64,000 nt of DNA from Chara braunii. Its lineage: Eukaryota > Streptophyta > Charophyceae > Charales > Characeae. The translations under genes and the position numbers were made by a program. Each line of letters starts with the position of its first letter. Positions within the stretch are counted from its first letter, which is position 1. The DNA is taken from positions 1,092,431-1,156,430 of the forward strand of contig BFEA01000448.1 of the NCBI GenBank assembly GCA_003427395.1. Reading direction: 5' to 3'. Positions 1 through 10,305 of this stretch are shown one piece after another. Below the pieces are notes generated by a model. It saw only the letters and a list, made by a program, of their open reading frames with translations, ran no database searches and was not told where the DNA came from.

Positions 1-1470
1 GTTCTTACTTAGTCAATCTTTCCTTCATGTGCATGTGTAACACTAGTTCGTTTCTTCCTTTTATCAAGTTCAAGCATGTGTTGATGTTCAGGTTCCTACG
101 TAGTCAAGCTTTCCTTCATGTGCATGTGTTCTATTAGTTCACTTTTTCCGTTTGTTAAGTTCAATCATGTGCTGATGTTCGAGTTCTTACTTAGTCAATC
201 TTTCCTTCATGTGCATGTGTAACACTAGTTCTCTTCTTCCTTTTATCAAGTTCAAGCATGTCTAGATGTTCCGGTTCTTACTTAGTCAATCTTTCCTTCA
301 TGTGCATGTGTTCCACAATTTCACTTCTTCCTTTTGTTGAGTTCAATCATGTGTTGATGTTCCGGTTCTTACTTAGTCAATCTTTCCTTCATGTGCATGT
401 GTAACACTAGTTTACTTCTTCCTTTTGTCGAGTTCTGACATATGTTGATGTTGCGGTTCTTACTTAGTCAACCTTTCCTTCATGTGCATGTGTTCCATTA
501 GTTCACTTCTTGTGTTTGTCAAGTTCAATCATGTGTTGATGTTCCGGTTCTTACTTAGTCAATCTTTTCTTCATATGCATGTGTAACACTAGTTCATTTC
601 TTCCTTTTGTCAAGTTCAAGCATGTGTTGATGTTTCGGTTCTTACTTAGTCAATCTTTCCTTCATGTGCATGTGTTCCACAAGTTCACTTCTTCCTTTTG
701 TCGAGTTCAATCACGTGGTGATGTTCCGGTTCTTACTTGGTCAATCTTTCCTTCATGTGCATGTGTAACACTAGTTCACTTCTTCCTTTTGTCGAGTTCA
801 ATCATGTGTTGATGTTCTGGTTCTTACTTAGTCAATCTTTCCTTCATGTGCATGTGTAACACTAGTTCACTTCTTCCTTTTGTCGAGTTCAGACATATGT
901 TGATGTTCCGGTTCTTACTTAGTCAACCTTTCTTTCATGTGCATGTGTTCCATTAGTTCACTTCTTCTGTTTGTCAAGTTTAATCATGTGTTGATATTCC
1001 GGTTCTTACTTAGCCAATCTTTCCTTCGTGGGCATGTGTAACACTAATTCACTTCTTCCTTTTGTCAAGTTTAAGCATGTGTTGATGTTCCGGTTCCTAC
1101 TTGGTCAATTTTTCCTTCATGTGCATGTGCTCTGTTAGTTCACTTCTTCTGTTTGTCAAGTTCAATCATGTGTTGATGTTCCGGTTCTTACTTAGTCAAC
1201 CTTTCCTTCATGTGCATGTGTTCCACTAGTTCACTTCTTCCTTTTGTCAAGTTCAAGCATGTGTTGATGATCCGGTTCTTAATTGGTCAATCTCTCCTTT
1301 ATGTGCATGTGTTCCATTAGTTCATTTCTTCTGATTGTCAAGTTCAATCATATGTTGATATTCCGGTTCTTGCTTGGTCAACCTCTCCCTCATATGCATG
1401 TGTTCCACTAATTCACTTTTAAACTTTTGTCAAGTTCAACCATGAGTGGATGTTCCGGTTTTTACTTTAG
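1..1470. repeat. 91-bp tandem satellite, 16 copies, alternating monomer types
   Basis: A unit beginning GTTCTTACTTAGTCAATC recurs at 1, 92, 183, 274, 365, 456 and so on, a steady 91-bp period, up to a broken copy at 1458. Monomers come in two types: one reads GTGTAACACTAGTTC and CAAGCATG, the other GTGTTCCATTAGTTC and CAATCATG. They alternate for most of the first nine copies, giving a 182-bp higher-order unit, and the alternation is lost further right. The array starts at base 1, so it probably extends beyond the window. Short reading frames inside it are not genes. Confidence 0.95.
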
Positions 1471-1544
1471 TTGCTCTTTCTCTAAGGGATAGATGACCGA
1501 CATTGGGCTGCTATTACGGGGTGATGACTTGATTAGGACTAGGA

Positions 1545-1546
<2 letters not shown>

Positions 1547-1608
<62 letters not shown>

Positions 1609-1735
1609 TTCTCTTCTCTCTCCCTCCCGCTCTTTCTCCCTCTCTCCTCTTCCCCCTTGCCTTTTCTCTCTCCCTCTCTCTTCCCCTCTCTCTTCCGCGC
1701 ATCATCATCTGGCCCTCTCTCTCCCTTCCCCTCAC
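1547..1735. repeat. (CT)n microsatellite and pyrimidine-rich flank
   Basis: A pure CT run from about 1547 to 1605 is followed by interrupted CT/CCT sequence to about 1735. It produces long Ser/Leu or Arg/Glu reading frames on the two strands that have no coding meaning. Confidence 0.95.
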
Positions 1736-2641
1736 TTACCATATGACTAACCCTTCTCCGCCCCTTACTTGGAAAACATTGTCAGGGCAAGAGCGGAGAA
1801 CGAAATCAGACCTCACTTGGTTGAGAAAGAGGACAAGAGGGGGTTAGCTGGTCCCTTGTCCCACCAAGAAGGCAAGATAGAGGACGTCCAAAAAAGGAAG
1901 TGGTAGAGGCCGAATCTGGAAGAAAGCATAAGATGAAAGTGAGGTCAGTTTGACTCAACCATTTCCCCGACTGCATGACTATGAGAAGAGGGTGGGCTGA
2001 TTGAACAACAAAGAAGGAACAAAGCACAGCCAAAGAGCATGGAAAGAATAGGCATGTGGGAAGGGCTATGTGTTGACCCCCAACGGGGGACATGGTATGG
2101 ATCTTCTTGCTTGTGTGGGATTGTGCAGGTGAGTAATGGCTAGAAATGCCTTGAGCGGGATAAGGGCGAGAGGAACTGGGCACCAAGAGGGAAAGGGAAG
2201 AGGGACAAAGGGGCTATGGGACCCTTAACATAGAGCCAATTCATGAAAATGACTTTTGCACTTATGACTTGAAAGTGTGATTGGGAGTGCAATCGTACCA
2301 AGGAAAATGTGATGTTGTCTGCGCATGCATATGAGGATCCCGAAAAGACTAAGGGGCCTACTTCAATAAGGTGGGAAGCAAATTGTGAGATCCGATGGAT
2401 GTGTAGAGGCGAGGGGAAGGACGGCCCCGTCGCACCCCGATGACGCCGTATAACCAAAATGCCTAGGGAAATGGTGAGTGGCCTAAGGATGACGCTTAGC
2501 CTACGCACAAGAGAAGAGAAAGGCTCAAAGAACCCCTGGACTGCCTGCGTAGAGCAATTGCTTGAGAACACTATAAAGAATAAAAAAAAAATCAGCGTTG
2601 CGGAGCGACCAGCGAGACTACCACCCGGCGTGAGGGCTGAG
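1736..2641. other. Unassigned stretch beside the satellite
   Basis: I see no recognisable protein, RNA or repeat here. Overlapping frames on both strands (for example 1806-2186 and 2140-2838 on the minus strand) lack motifs. On the minus strand it lies just downstream of the BED-like ORF and may belong to the same dead transposon. Confidence 0.4.
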
Positions 2642-3082
2642 CTACATCCCCAATGCCTCGTCTGCAACCGCCCCCTCCCTGGCCCCATCCTCGCGGCCCT
2701 CCTCATGGAGGGCGTCCTGGATGTCGTCCCTATCTGCGTCGTCCATCCGCTGTCTCTGGCCACCCGCGCGCTCTCTCGTGTCCCGTATGCCCTCTTCTGC
2801 CATCCACCTCTGCACCCGCTGAGCAGTGGACGGCACAAATGTGTAGTCCGTGCCGTTCCAGAGTTCCGCGAGAACTCTCATCCTCCCAGCCTTGCAGAAC
2901 TTCAACTGCGTAAAATGACGCGCGGCCTTCGACGACCCCCCCTGAAACAGGTGGCCGCATAAGTTGCGACGCAACTTTCGGTCCCCGTGCATCTTGGACT
3001 GGTCCCCGACGTACTGGCCCGCGGTGACGAAGTTCCAAACAATGTTCCCTCGCCTCAACTTCGCCATCTCCTTCTCGGACAT
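2642..3082 (-). CDS. BED-zinc-finger-like N-terminal fragment of a hAT-type transposon protein
   Basis: This is an open frame of 146 codons from the Met of MSEKEMAKLRRGN. The frame stays open upstream to 3166, but that stretch is Gly/Ala-rich and has no ATG. Residues 9-65 resemble the BED-type DNA-binding finger of plant hAT/DUF659 proteins: a Trp at 16, a Cys at 42 in LCGHLFQGG, a His at 56 in ARHF and a Cys at 63. The usual second Cys of the first pair is missing (His at 44), so the finger is atypical. The C-terminal half is Arg/Asp/Glu-rich and stops at ADEALGM. No RNase-H-like transposase core or dimerisation region follows, so this is a fragment or a short domesticated or repeat-encoded protein. 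The family assignment is inferred from the motif and from a remembered resemblance to Chara repeat proteins. Confidence 0.45.
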   Translation of the reverse strand: MSEKEMAKLRRGNIVWNFVTAGQYVGDQSKMHGDRKLRRNLCGHLFQGGSSKAARHFTQLKFCKAGRMRVLAELWNGTDYTFVPSTAQRVQRWMAEEGIRDTRERAGGQRQRMDDADRDDIQDALHEEGREDGAREGAVADEALGM

Positions 3083-3553
3083 CGGGTTGAATTGGGCACC
3101 CCTTGACCCCCCCGCACCGCTGCTCCCTGCACCCCCCGTCACCGCCCCCCCACCAGGATCCAACAAGTCATGGCCTTGATCTTAGATGTCATCTGACCAT
3201 GCCGCACCGTCGTTGTTGCGTCCCCTCGATATCGCCGCACCCTGACGTCCCCGCCGCTCCTGCCGCCGTGTCCCCTCGATGTCGCGCTAGGCCACGGTCC
3301 AGTAGCACCCCGGCCACCGCCCAGCAGCGCGCAACTGAGGCGGGCAGCTCTACCCGACCGCCGTTGGCCGCGTTCGGCCGAGTTCGGCCGAATTTGGTCG
3401 CGGCCGGGCACTAAAAAGGCCGCGCGCTTGTGGAAGACGCGCGCAGCGATGGCGAATGGCCGTGCGGCGGCCGCTGGGCAGCGCAGGGCCGTTGTCCCTC
3501 GTGCTCGCGCGGCGCGAGCTGTTGCAGGGTGCGCAGGAAGAAGAAAAAGAAGA
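3083..3553. other. GC-rich stretch upstream of the BED-like ORF
   Basis: CpG-rich sequence. From 3360 to 3413 it contains repeated TTCGGCCGA-type words that match the palindromic arm at 4017-4104 in character. No gene is supported. Confidence 0.4.
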
Positions 3554-3626
<73 letters not shown>

Positions 3627-3631
3627 GTCTT

Positions 3632-3667
<36 letters not shown>

Positions 3668-3668
3668 A
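3554..3668. repeat. (CT)n microsatellite
   Basis: CT repeat of about 70 bases, interrupted near 3627 and continuing to 3668. It splits the GC-rich sequence between the two palindromic arms. Confidence 0.95.
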
Positions 3669-3925
3669 AGAGTGGTGAGCAGGCATTTCGGTAGCACACG
3701 GCAACAGCAACAACTGTTGCCGTTTCAGATAAATGGCAGCATTTATCTGAAACGACAACATTTTTGCTGTGGCCTGGGCCTCGACCCACCGCCCTCCCCA
3801 CACTGCCCACTGCCCACACGGTGCCCCTCACTCGCTGGCACCGAAACAGGGCCAAAATGGCCCGCCGGGCCTTTTTTTTTTTTTTTTCTGCGTCAAGCCG
3901 AAGGTCAGACACCCAAAAAACAAAT

Positions 3926-3962
3926 ATGGGCGTGTAAGGCTTTTCAAGCCCTACACGCCCAT
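3926..3962. repeat. Foldback hairpin, ATGGG..TGTAAGG type
   Basis: The arms ATGGGCGTGTAAGGCTT (3926-3942) and AAGCCCTACACGCCCAT (3946-3962) pair at 16 of 17 positions around a 3-nt loop. Related hairpins occur at 25955, 32693, 59040 and 60055, each beside A/T runs. Confidence 0.85.
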
Positions 3963-4104
3963 TTCTTTTTTTTTTTTTATACATAAAAAATGGAAAAAAC
4001 AAAATAATGCACCGAACTCGGCAGGTCGGCCTAGGCCGAACCGGGCCGATTCGGTCATCGGCCTAGGCCGCGGCCGACTCGGACCCCCCGGCCGCGGCCG
4101 GGCG

Positions 4105-5105
4105 TGCAACATAGCCTCTTGGTGCTTCTCCTACTCTTTCCCCCGTTCCTCGTCTTACTCCTCCCCTTCCTCCCACTTCTCCTCCTCCTTTGTCGCTTTT
4201 CGCTTTGCCTGATGGTCGAGCGAGCAGGCCTCCCGTCACTTCTCTCGTCCGTCTCTCTCTCTCCTTTCTTTATCTTTCACGCCCACCGCATGTCGCTTCG
4301 CTCCTTCGCCTACAAGCCCCCGCCACACTTCAACCGCCCCCCCCACACTTCGACCACCCCGCCCCCGTTGCCTGCCACCCGGTCGGACCTTCCTTTCCCT
4401 GTGGAACATATCCCCCACCGTTCCCGCAACGTTGTGCTTCGTCGGTCGCCGTTGGCCAGTGCAATTGACTTCCAGGTGTTGGACCGGACCCTCCGTCGCC
4501 CCTTGAGTGTCCCGCTCGGCTTGCGAGGTGCCGGCCCGGTTTCTGCTGGGGCCCACACTGGGCCCTTTGCATGCATTAAAGGTATAGAGATTATATGGCA
4601 CATAACCAGGGCATCAACTCCTCCTGCATGGATTGCCTCTTCACCTGTAAAACAGGCGCCAAAAACAGCTCAAAAACCTAGCCAAGGGATCCTCTTAAAT
4701 ATTACAAATATTACCGAAGTACCAATCTAAACTGTTCAGCCTTCACTGCGGGTCCTACTCCAATCATCCACGTTTCGTCAATTTACCAGTTCTGTAGATA
4801 TTCCCCCACCCCACTTAATTTTTTAAACAAATCGATCCCCGGAGCAGGTCACTCACGGGTTGCGAGGACCCATCAACTAGGGCTCAATCCTAATACCTCG
4901 AACAAAGGATTTAAGCATCCTAACCTTATCTCCCCAAGACCTGAAAATTTTCATTCTCGCACTTCTACGGTTCGTAGCTCTGTTGGTTTTTCACCAATCA
5001 GCCCAAATGAGTTGTCTGACGTTGGAAACTTGTAGAAAGCACTATGTTCATGGTAGAGAGATCCGAATAAGAATTATTTCTAAATAGTCTATTGTTTCTT
5101 AAGGT
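4105..5105. other. Unassigned, pyrimidine-rich then AT-richer DNA
   Basis: The first 450 bases are C/T-rich and give overlapping frames with low-complexity Ser/Pro/Leu translations. After 4600 the composition becomes more balanced. I recognise no gene, tRNA or repeat. Similarity to the block at 29857 starts only at about 5106. Confidence 0.4.
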
Positions 5106-6435
5106 GAACACTAGCGATTGGATGACTTGAATGTTGCAGGTGATCATATTTTCTGTAAAATGGTTAAGTGAGCAGAGCGAGTTGATTTACGTTTAGTAAA
5201 CTCGCTAGTCTCGAACATAACTCGAGCTTTCCATGGGAAAACTACCTGGATGTCCCCAACTTCCGAACAACGGATGTTACTGCACAAGGATGACTGTTGT
5301 GTTCGGCGTTATTTCATTAAGTTGGTGAGATAGCAATGAAAACTTTGAACTACTGCTTTAGAAACGTAAACAGATGCTAAGTGCCTAAACTCTCGAAAAG
5401 TATCAGTGATCCCCAGTTAAAATTTATTATTGTTTGACCTCTGTTTATTGACTCTTCAATAATAATCAGTCCGACAACTAACCCTCTTGTCATGAAAGAT
5501 TCATATCGTTATCGGCATACACCGACTCATAAATGCAACTCTATCACCTATGATCAGAAAATCTGTATTAATTGCTTCTAATCAGACCGGCCCAAGTCAG
5601 CGACTCCTTTGCAGCGCAAGATTTGCCCCAGCTCCGAGTTAGCAACAGAGCACAAGGTAATCTCTTAACTATTCTTCTTTTGAAAGTTAAAGAGGGCGTG
5701 CAACATCCAAAACCTATGCAACAAATAGTTAAATCGAGAGTTAAGCACAAGTCAGGTATGAAAAGAAGATAATGGAGAATAAAGACAACGTGGAGATGAC
5801 CTGCACTCTTTATCGGGACAGAAAAGACTGTTGGGAGGACAAGGCAATCAAAGACACTCAGCATTGCTTGGAACTAATGAGAGCGAGCGTGCTGGAAATA
5901 TTGAGTGGTCAAAATTATATTGTGTATACCTTTTACTTCCGCGGAACGGACGGAAGACTGCATAGCACATTCTCGTTCATTGAAACCGTTGATCGAGCAC
6001 GAGAGATCATCAGTAACCAGCAGTAAGAATGCAAGAAAAAAATATTTCACGAAACGCGTGTGTAGAACAACGAAGACGGAGCGAGAATCACATGGCAGCA
6101 TTCGGAGACCAAATGTGAAGTTAAACATTCAATCAGTATTCAATCAATATTCAGTCAAACACTCAGTAATCCAAGCTACTTGAAATCTCCACTCAGAGTC
6201 AGTCTGCCCCCTGGTCTTTCCAAATTGAACTAGCTATTAGCAATCCATTCATCGTTTCTGCTAATAAGAAACCCGCACTCATTGACTTACTATTCATATA
6301 ACATCCAACCATTCAAATTACCCAAGAGATCCCATCAGAGGCATCCATAATTTGGTCATTCTCATTTAACTCTGATATCAGTATCTGTCAGGCCGTGTGC
6401 CCTCGTTAAGAAACAGGGATCAACATTGATCAGTT
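5106..6435 (+). repeat. Leader or 5' LTR-like block of retroelement G1
   Basis: It matches 29857-31208 over its whole length, from GATTGGATGACTTGAATG to the primer-binding-like site at 6436, with a few small indels. It stands where a 5' LTR would stand, and both copies end in GATCA just before TGGCGCCC. I could not find the expected second copy downstream of integrase in either G1 or G2, so LTR is only a working label. It contains the 84-aa ORF at 5772. Confidence 0.5.
5772..6026 (+). CDS. 84-residue ORF, conserved between the G1 and G2 leaders
   Basis: ATG to TAA with no interruption. The copy at 30538 has the same start, stop and length, and the two proteins agree at about 63 of 84 positions by eye. 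Both begin MENK, share VEMTCTLY, IKDTQHCLELMRAS and IETVDRAR, and end SNQQ. It is acidic/basic mixed, with no signal peptide, membrane segment or known motif. I do not recognise the family. It sits upstream of the primer-binding-like site, inside the LTR-like block, which is an unusual place for a retroelement gene. Equal length in two decayed elements hints at coding function when the family was active, but two copies cannot separate that from shared ancestry. Confidence 0.5.
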   Translation: MENKDNVEMTCTLYRDRKDCWEDKAIKDTQHCLELMRASVLEILSGQNYIVYTFYFRGTDGRLHSTFSFIETVDRAREIISNQQ

Positions 6436-6450
6436 TGGCGCCCGCGTCAG
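6436..6450 (+). other. Primer-binding-site-like TGGCGCCC motif of G1
   Basis: TGGCGCCCGCGTCAG begins with TGG, as expected for a sequence complementary to a tRNA 3' CCA end. The G2 copy at 31209 reads TGGCGCCCTCGTCAG. The position just after the repeated leader fits a reverse-transcription primer site. No tRNA sequence is available here to confirm pairing. Confidence 0.4.
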
Positions 6451-6893
6451 AAAAGTTGGGACAAACTTCAACATTCATCCTTATTATGAGTGCAATTCGG
6501 CCATCTCCCGTCAGTGAATCAGTCTTGGTCAGTTTCAAGTGTGGCAAAAATGACGTCGTTGTCGGGGACATGAAAACTTTTCGTGTCCGGAACGAGCCTG
6601 GGTCAGCAACCGTTTTTAGCTTTGATTAGGATTTGAGAACTGTTGACAATGTCTGAATTTTTTCGATTGACTCTGATATCTTGAGTGAGTCATTAGTTTT
6701 ATTGGAAGTTCTCAGTTGCTAACTGGGTCTTCTCTCTTCATGTGTGAGGTACTACACCGGACTGGGGAGGGAGACTGACATTATTCAGTGAGGAAGATCA
6801 GGCTTGATCACATATATGCTTTATAAGCCCTTGACGTCCTTGAAAAACATAGAAAGAAGGGAATGAGTCAGAAGTCTAAAGACTTCATCGAGA

Positions 6894-7142
6894 ATGCTAA
6901 CAACTGATGCATTAGAAAAACTCTCGAGATTCACAATTAAAGGGATATTCCCCTATCAGTATAAGCATTGCTTGGTCTACCATTCTGGCAGTTCGACCAT
7001 CAGTGTAGTCGTGACTCGCTTCTTGGAGGGAGATATCTATGATATTTGTCCTTATGTCAAGAAGAGAGACTGCAACGATGGTGATTTAATTGGTTATGAT
7101 GAATTGCAGTTAAGTCTATCTACGATGAAAAAGCAAATCTAA
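6894..7142 (+). pseudogene. Pre-gag module 1 of G1, unrecognised repeated domain
   Basis: This is an 82-codon frame opening with ATG. Its pattern is a helical start (DALEKLSRF), then GIFPYQY, then a hydrophobic strand VVVTRFLEGDIYDICPYVKK. The same order recurs in the next modules as LFPYEIVRYE and VLTCYFIDLDEFDIGIYIPK. The similarity indicates several diverged copies of one ~100-residue domain laid end to end between the leader and gag. I know of no family with this signature. G2 has a matching remnant at 31290-31790. Confidence 0.45.
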
Positions 7143-7331
7143 TTAAGCGAAATAAGAAAGTGGAATGGGGGTTAATGTCAGTAGCCTATGAAACAAGTCC
7201 AATTTTTCCTATCTGTGACAGTTACTATGATGGAAGTAGTTGGTTGTCAATCATTAACATGGTATTGAAGTGGGGGGAATGAGCGGGCCGTCATGAGAAC
7301 AAAAGAAATTTCAACAGAGGAAATCGAATAG

Positions 7332-7808
7332 CGAAGATCAGGATTTGACAGAGGTTCAGGTCCAAACAAAGAGAAAGTTGAGTGTGTCCTGAAATCATTG
7401 AATGTTTTGTGTAAGAGGGAATTGTTCCTATGTGAAGTTGTCAAATATGAAATGATCGAGAGTGAATGAGAACAAGAACGATTCTATGTTTTGACTTTCT
7501 ACTTCATCGAGCTAGACACATATGCTGTAAGGATTTATGTTCCTAAGGAAAGAAAAATTAAGTCCGTGTGTGACGAATCTTGGGGATTTGTTGAGGAAGT
7601 TTTGTTAAAGGAGAAAGAGAGACGTGAGAGGAAAAATAAGTGTTTCATCGCATCCACTCGGTTTGCTGTTTTTGAGAGATTCCCTAGTCCTCCTCTGCCT
7701 GGTAACAGTCTGTCAAGTGACAACAGCACTGAGGGTGAGAGGGGAAGATTAAAGGCACTAATGAGTCAGTCGTACGTACCTCCAAAAATGAGGCCTCGTT
7801 CAGATTGA
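7332..7808 (+). pseudogene. Pre-gag module 2 of G1, broken by a stop
   Basis: The frame opens after a TAG at 7329 and has one internal TGA at 7467. Before the stop it reads LKSLNVLCKRELFLCEVVKY. After it comes VLTFYFIELDTYAVRIYVPK, followed by a Lys/Glu-rich helix (VLLKEKERRERKNK) and a Ser/Pro-rich tail. It aligns well with module 3 by eye, including the strand VLT-YFI-LD and the IY(V/I)PK ending. Function unknown. It ends in an overlap of a few bases with the next module in another frame, so a frameshift separates them. Confidence 0.5.
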
Positions 7809-8224
7809 GAAGAGGGCATGGGAGGTTGAGTAAGGATGAGTCAGAAAAACTACTGAAATTTCTTAACTCTATAACAAGAAGAGTTTTGTTTCCCTATGAA
7901 ATCGTGAGATATGAGGCACTAAAAAGTCTGGATCTAAAACATGACAGTGTTTGTGTCCTTACTTGCTATTTTATTGATCTCGATGAGTTTGATATTGGAA
8001 TCTATATACCAAAACAAAGACTCGAAGGGTGTAGGCGTGGTCGATGCTGGGAACGAGCAGTAGACATTGTACACGATGAAAGGATAAGGCTTGAACAAGA
8101 AGGGGAGAGTTTCTCTTGGAACACTTATGCCAGACCTTTCATCAGGATACAGTCTACCCATGTTGAAGGGCTTACGCTTTCGAAGGACAATTGGCCAGTC
8201 TTGATAGATTTGTACGGAAGGTGA
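7805..8224 (+). pseudogene. Pre-gag module 3 of G1, longest intact copy
   Basis: About 139 codons are open without an ATG start; the frame begins at a TTG just inside module 2. Order of features: LSKDESEKLLKFLN helix (residues 8-21), VLFPYEIVRYEALKSL (27-42), VCVLTCYFIDLDEFDIGIYI (50-69), PKQ, a Trp/Arg/Glu-rich helix, then WNTYARPFIRIQSTH. This is the best-preserved member of the module family. It is probably part of one long ORF that was broken by frameshifts. I do not recognise a catalytic motif or a metal-binding pattern. Confidence 0.5.
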
Positions 8225-8353
8225 AGAGGGTTCAGGAAGAATACTCTCAGCATTAAGAATAACTGTTGTGAGAGACAGACTTTATGAAGCGACTGGTCTA
8301 GTAGTCCCTTTGTAATTTTGAGGTCTGAGATCTACGTAAGAGATCATATAATA

Positions 8354-8743
8354 TTTCATATTCCAGTCGTCAAATTCATGAATACTGGCAGCTTGGATGT
8401 AAGAATTTACACTCCAGCATGCCTAGAAAAGAAAGCTGATTATTTGGAATATCGGATGGGAGCATATGTCTGTCTTATAAGGACAAAAGAGTGACTTGAA
8501 AAATTACAAAGAAAAGTAACTTGGGGTAAAGAAATAAGACAATTTGAGAGACTCTCGAGTTTCTTAACTAGTGATGGTTTTGACGATATGAGAGACTGGT
8601 TACCTCTCCTAGAAGCTATTGCCATAGTAGGTAATGCAAAGGGGAGTGATTCCACAATGGTGATAAAGTTCTTACTTTTGGATACCTTTGAGCACCAGTT
8701 TGAGATCCCTGACTACACTTATCCGGAGATCTACCTCTTCTGA
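8354..8743 (+). pseudogene. Pre-gag modules 4/5 of G1, degenerate
   Basis: The frame has one internal TGA at 8492. It reads FHIPVVKFMNTGSLDVRIY, then TPACLEKKADYLEYRMGAY, matching the strand-plus-IYxP part of modules 2 and 3. After the stop, LPLLEAIAIVGNAKG and FLLLDTFEHQFEIPDY look like the start of a further copy. It is more decayed than module 3 but clearly the same design. Confidence 0.4.
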
Positions 8744-9460
8744 CACTGCCCAAAATAGTCGATAATGTCTAGTACATTTGAGCAGCTAACGTCCATGGTT
8801 GTATTAGAAGGGAGAGTTGTCAAGACGGAAGGACTCTTTGGATTTAAGATAGAAGTCTCTCTACTTTGGATGAGTTTGAGTTCTTGCAACCTTTCTTTGA
8901 TCGGATGAGCGATTCTGTCCTGAGAATCGTCACTGACCAGATTGAGTTCAACTATATACCGCAGGTAGTGAAAATGAGAATCATTGAGAGGGTATCATAT
9001 CACTCTCCTAGATAGGGAGTCTCTCTTGCCCGGAGAATAATCAACGGTTCATAAGTCATGCAATTTGACTATGAGATTATAGACCTGATACGGTACTTTA
9101 TGATCCGAGGTACTGTGAAAGGGTATAATAGAAGACTTAGGCTATTATTGTCTATACTCTTTATGAGAAGGAACTAATTGAGTATTATATTGAAAGGCTG
9201 AGAAGAATTACGTTGCCTTTGATCATCACTTAGGCTATTATTGTCTATACTCTCTATATACAAAATTTTTAAGGGGTAGAGCAAACAAGGGAAGAGAGAA
9301 ACGAACTTGTATCCATTGCGAGAAGAGTACGAAATTGAAAATAAGAAAAAAAAGGACAAAGGTGATCGAAAGAGAGATAAGAGAGTATCGGGGAAAGTTT
9401 ATGGTAAAAATGGTTGAACGAGGGAGACCTAGTTAGTTTGTTGGGACTCATGAAGAGACT
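8744..9460 (+). other. Degenerate coding-like DNA between the modules and gag of G1
   Basis: Codon-like stretches in several frames are interrupted every few dozen bases. A short direct repeat, CTTAGGCTATTATTGTCTATACTCT, is present near 9136 and 9229. It is presumably further module copies and the gag N-terminus, but too decayed to assign. Confidence 0.35.
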
Positions 9461-9868
9461 TTGATTGGTGTTATACGAGAACTGGTTGAGAGAGTGGACA
9501 CAATAAAAGGAGGGTCAGATATTGCAGGAGCAAAGAGGCCGAATGAGAGGATTACATGCTTCAGAGGGTCTCCTCAAGTAGATGAGTATGAACTATTTGG
9601 GCTTAGTTATGGTTGGACAGATAAACAGCGACTCAAACGGCTTATATCTTATTGTGATACTGACTCGAGGTTGACAGTTCAAGAGTTGATGGAAGGGGCT
9701 ACAACATGGGAAGAAGTCAAAGAGAGGATGAAAAAATAATTTGAGAAAGACTTTGTCTCAACCACCATCAAGGATCTTCTCAACATCAGAACAGCTAAGT
9801 ATGACACCTTCAATTGTCTTCCTTCAAACTTTCATCCGAACAACCAGGAGAATCTCATATTTGGATGA
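9461..9868 (+). pseudogene. Gag capsid-like region of retroelement G1
   Basis: One frame with an internal TAA at 9737. It contains the pattern ITCFRGSPQVDEYELFGLSY, then WTDKQRLKRLISYCDTDSRL and TTWEEVKERM, followed after the stop by FEKDFVSTTIKDLL. This is the usual layout of Ty3/gypsy gag capsid domains: a substrate loop, a W..ER helix, a TW(EE) helix and F..F. The frame has no ATG at its apparent start, so the true N-terminus is lost or lies in a shifted frame upstream. A zinc-knuckle region follows about 450 bases downstream. Capsid would package the element RNA in the cytoplasm. This copy cannot encode a full protein. Confidence 0.55.
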
Positions 9869-9965
9869 GGCTTAGAGATGTCATTTTTTTTTTACTAATT
9901 TTACAGGTAATGAGAGGCAGACTGTTCTCAATCAAGCTCAACACTACCCTCTCAAATGAGATGAA

Positions 9966-10262
9966 ATGATTGCAATAGTTAGAACTCTGCCTACGGTCTC
10001 ACACAAGAAGTGGTCACAGGATCATATTAGTACACAGACTGAAGACTGGGAGACCGAGAATGATATGAATAGAGGGAACAATTTGAATGTTAAGAATATT
10101 ATTCAACGGGTTATGACCAATTATAGGCCTGCTAATTATGTTGTGGATGAAAATAGAAGAAGAAGGCAGAAAGTGAAGATGAAGAAGATGATGACGATGA
10201 TGGTGGTTATGGTAAGAGAGAGGATTCTTCCAGATCCAGAAAGAATTGAGGAAATTTTGTAA
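9966..10262 (+). pseudogene. Gag linker remnant of G1
   Basis: An open frame with an acidic/basic low-complexity end (RRRRQKVKMKKMM) lies between the capsid-like part and the zinc knuckle. It probably represents the basic linker of gag. No motif of its own. Confidence 0.3.
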
Positions 10263-10305
10263 AGAGAACACATAAAAAAAAAAGGATGATGATCGTCCAA
10301 GAAAG

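Larger units (their letters stand above)
3345..4104. mobile_element. Candidate non-autonomous element with CGGCCTAGGCCG arms
   Basis: The left arm (3345-3413) repeats GTTCGGCCGAG-like words. The right arm (4017-4104) carries two perfect 12-bp palindromes CGGCCTAGGCCG at 4027 and 4059 plus CGCGGCCG words. Between them lie T-runs and an ATGGG..CCCAT hairpin. A second locus at 32640-32893 has the same hairpin, T/A tracts and CGGCCTAGGCCG, which suggests a repeated family. I found no clear terminal inverted repeat or target duplication, so the borders are guesses. Confidence 0.35.

Noticed and set aside
1-1470. CRISPR-like array
   Set aside because: The 91-bp units are similar over their entire length, with no unique spacers, and the DNA is eukaryotic.
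1493-1750. Ser/Leu-rich and Arg/Glu-rich proteins at the CT tracts (also 3428-3697)
   Set aside because: They are translations of (CT)n and (GA)n microsatellites in several frames.
4830-4930. Possible tRNA on the minus strand
   Set aside because: A weak B-box-like word is present, but there is no A box at proper distance and no cloverleaf.
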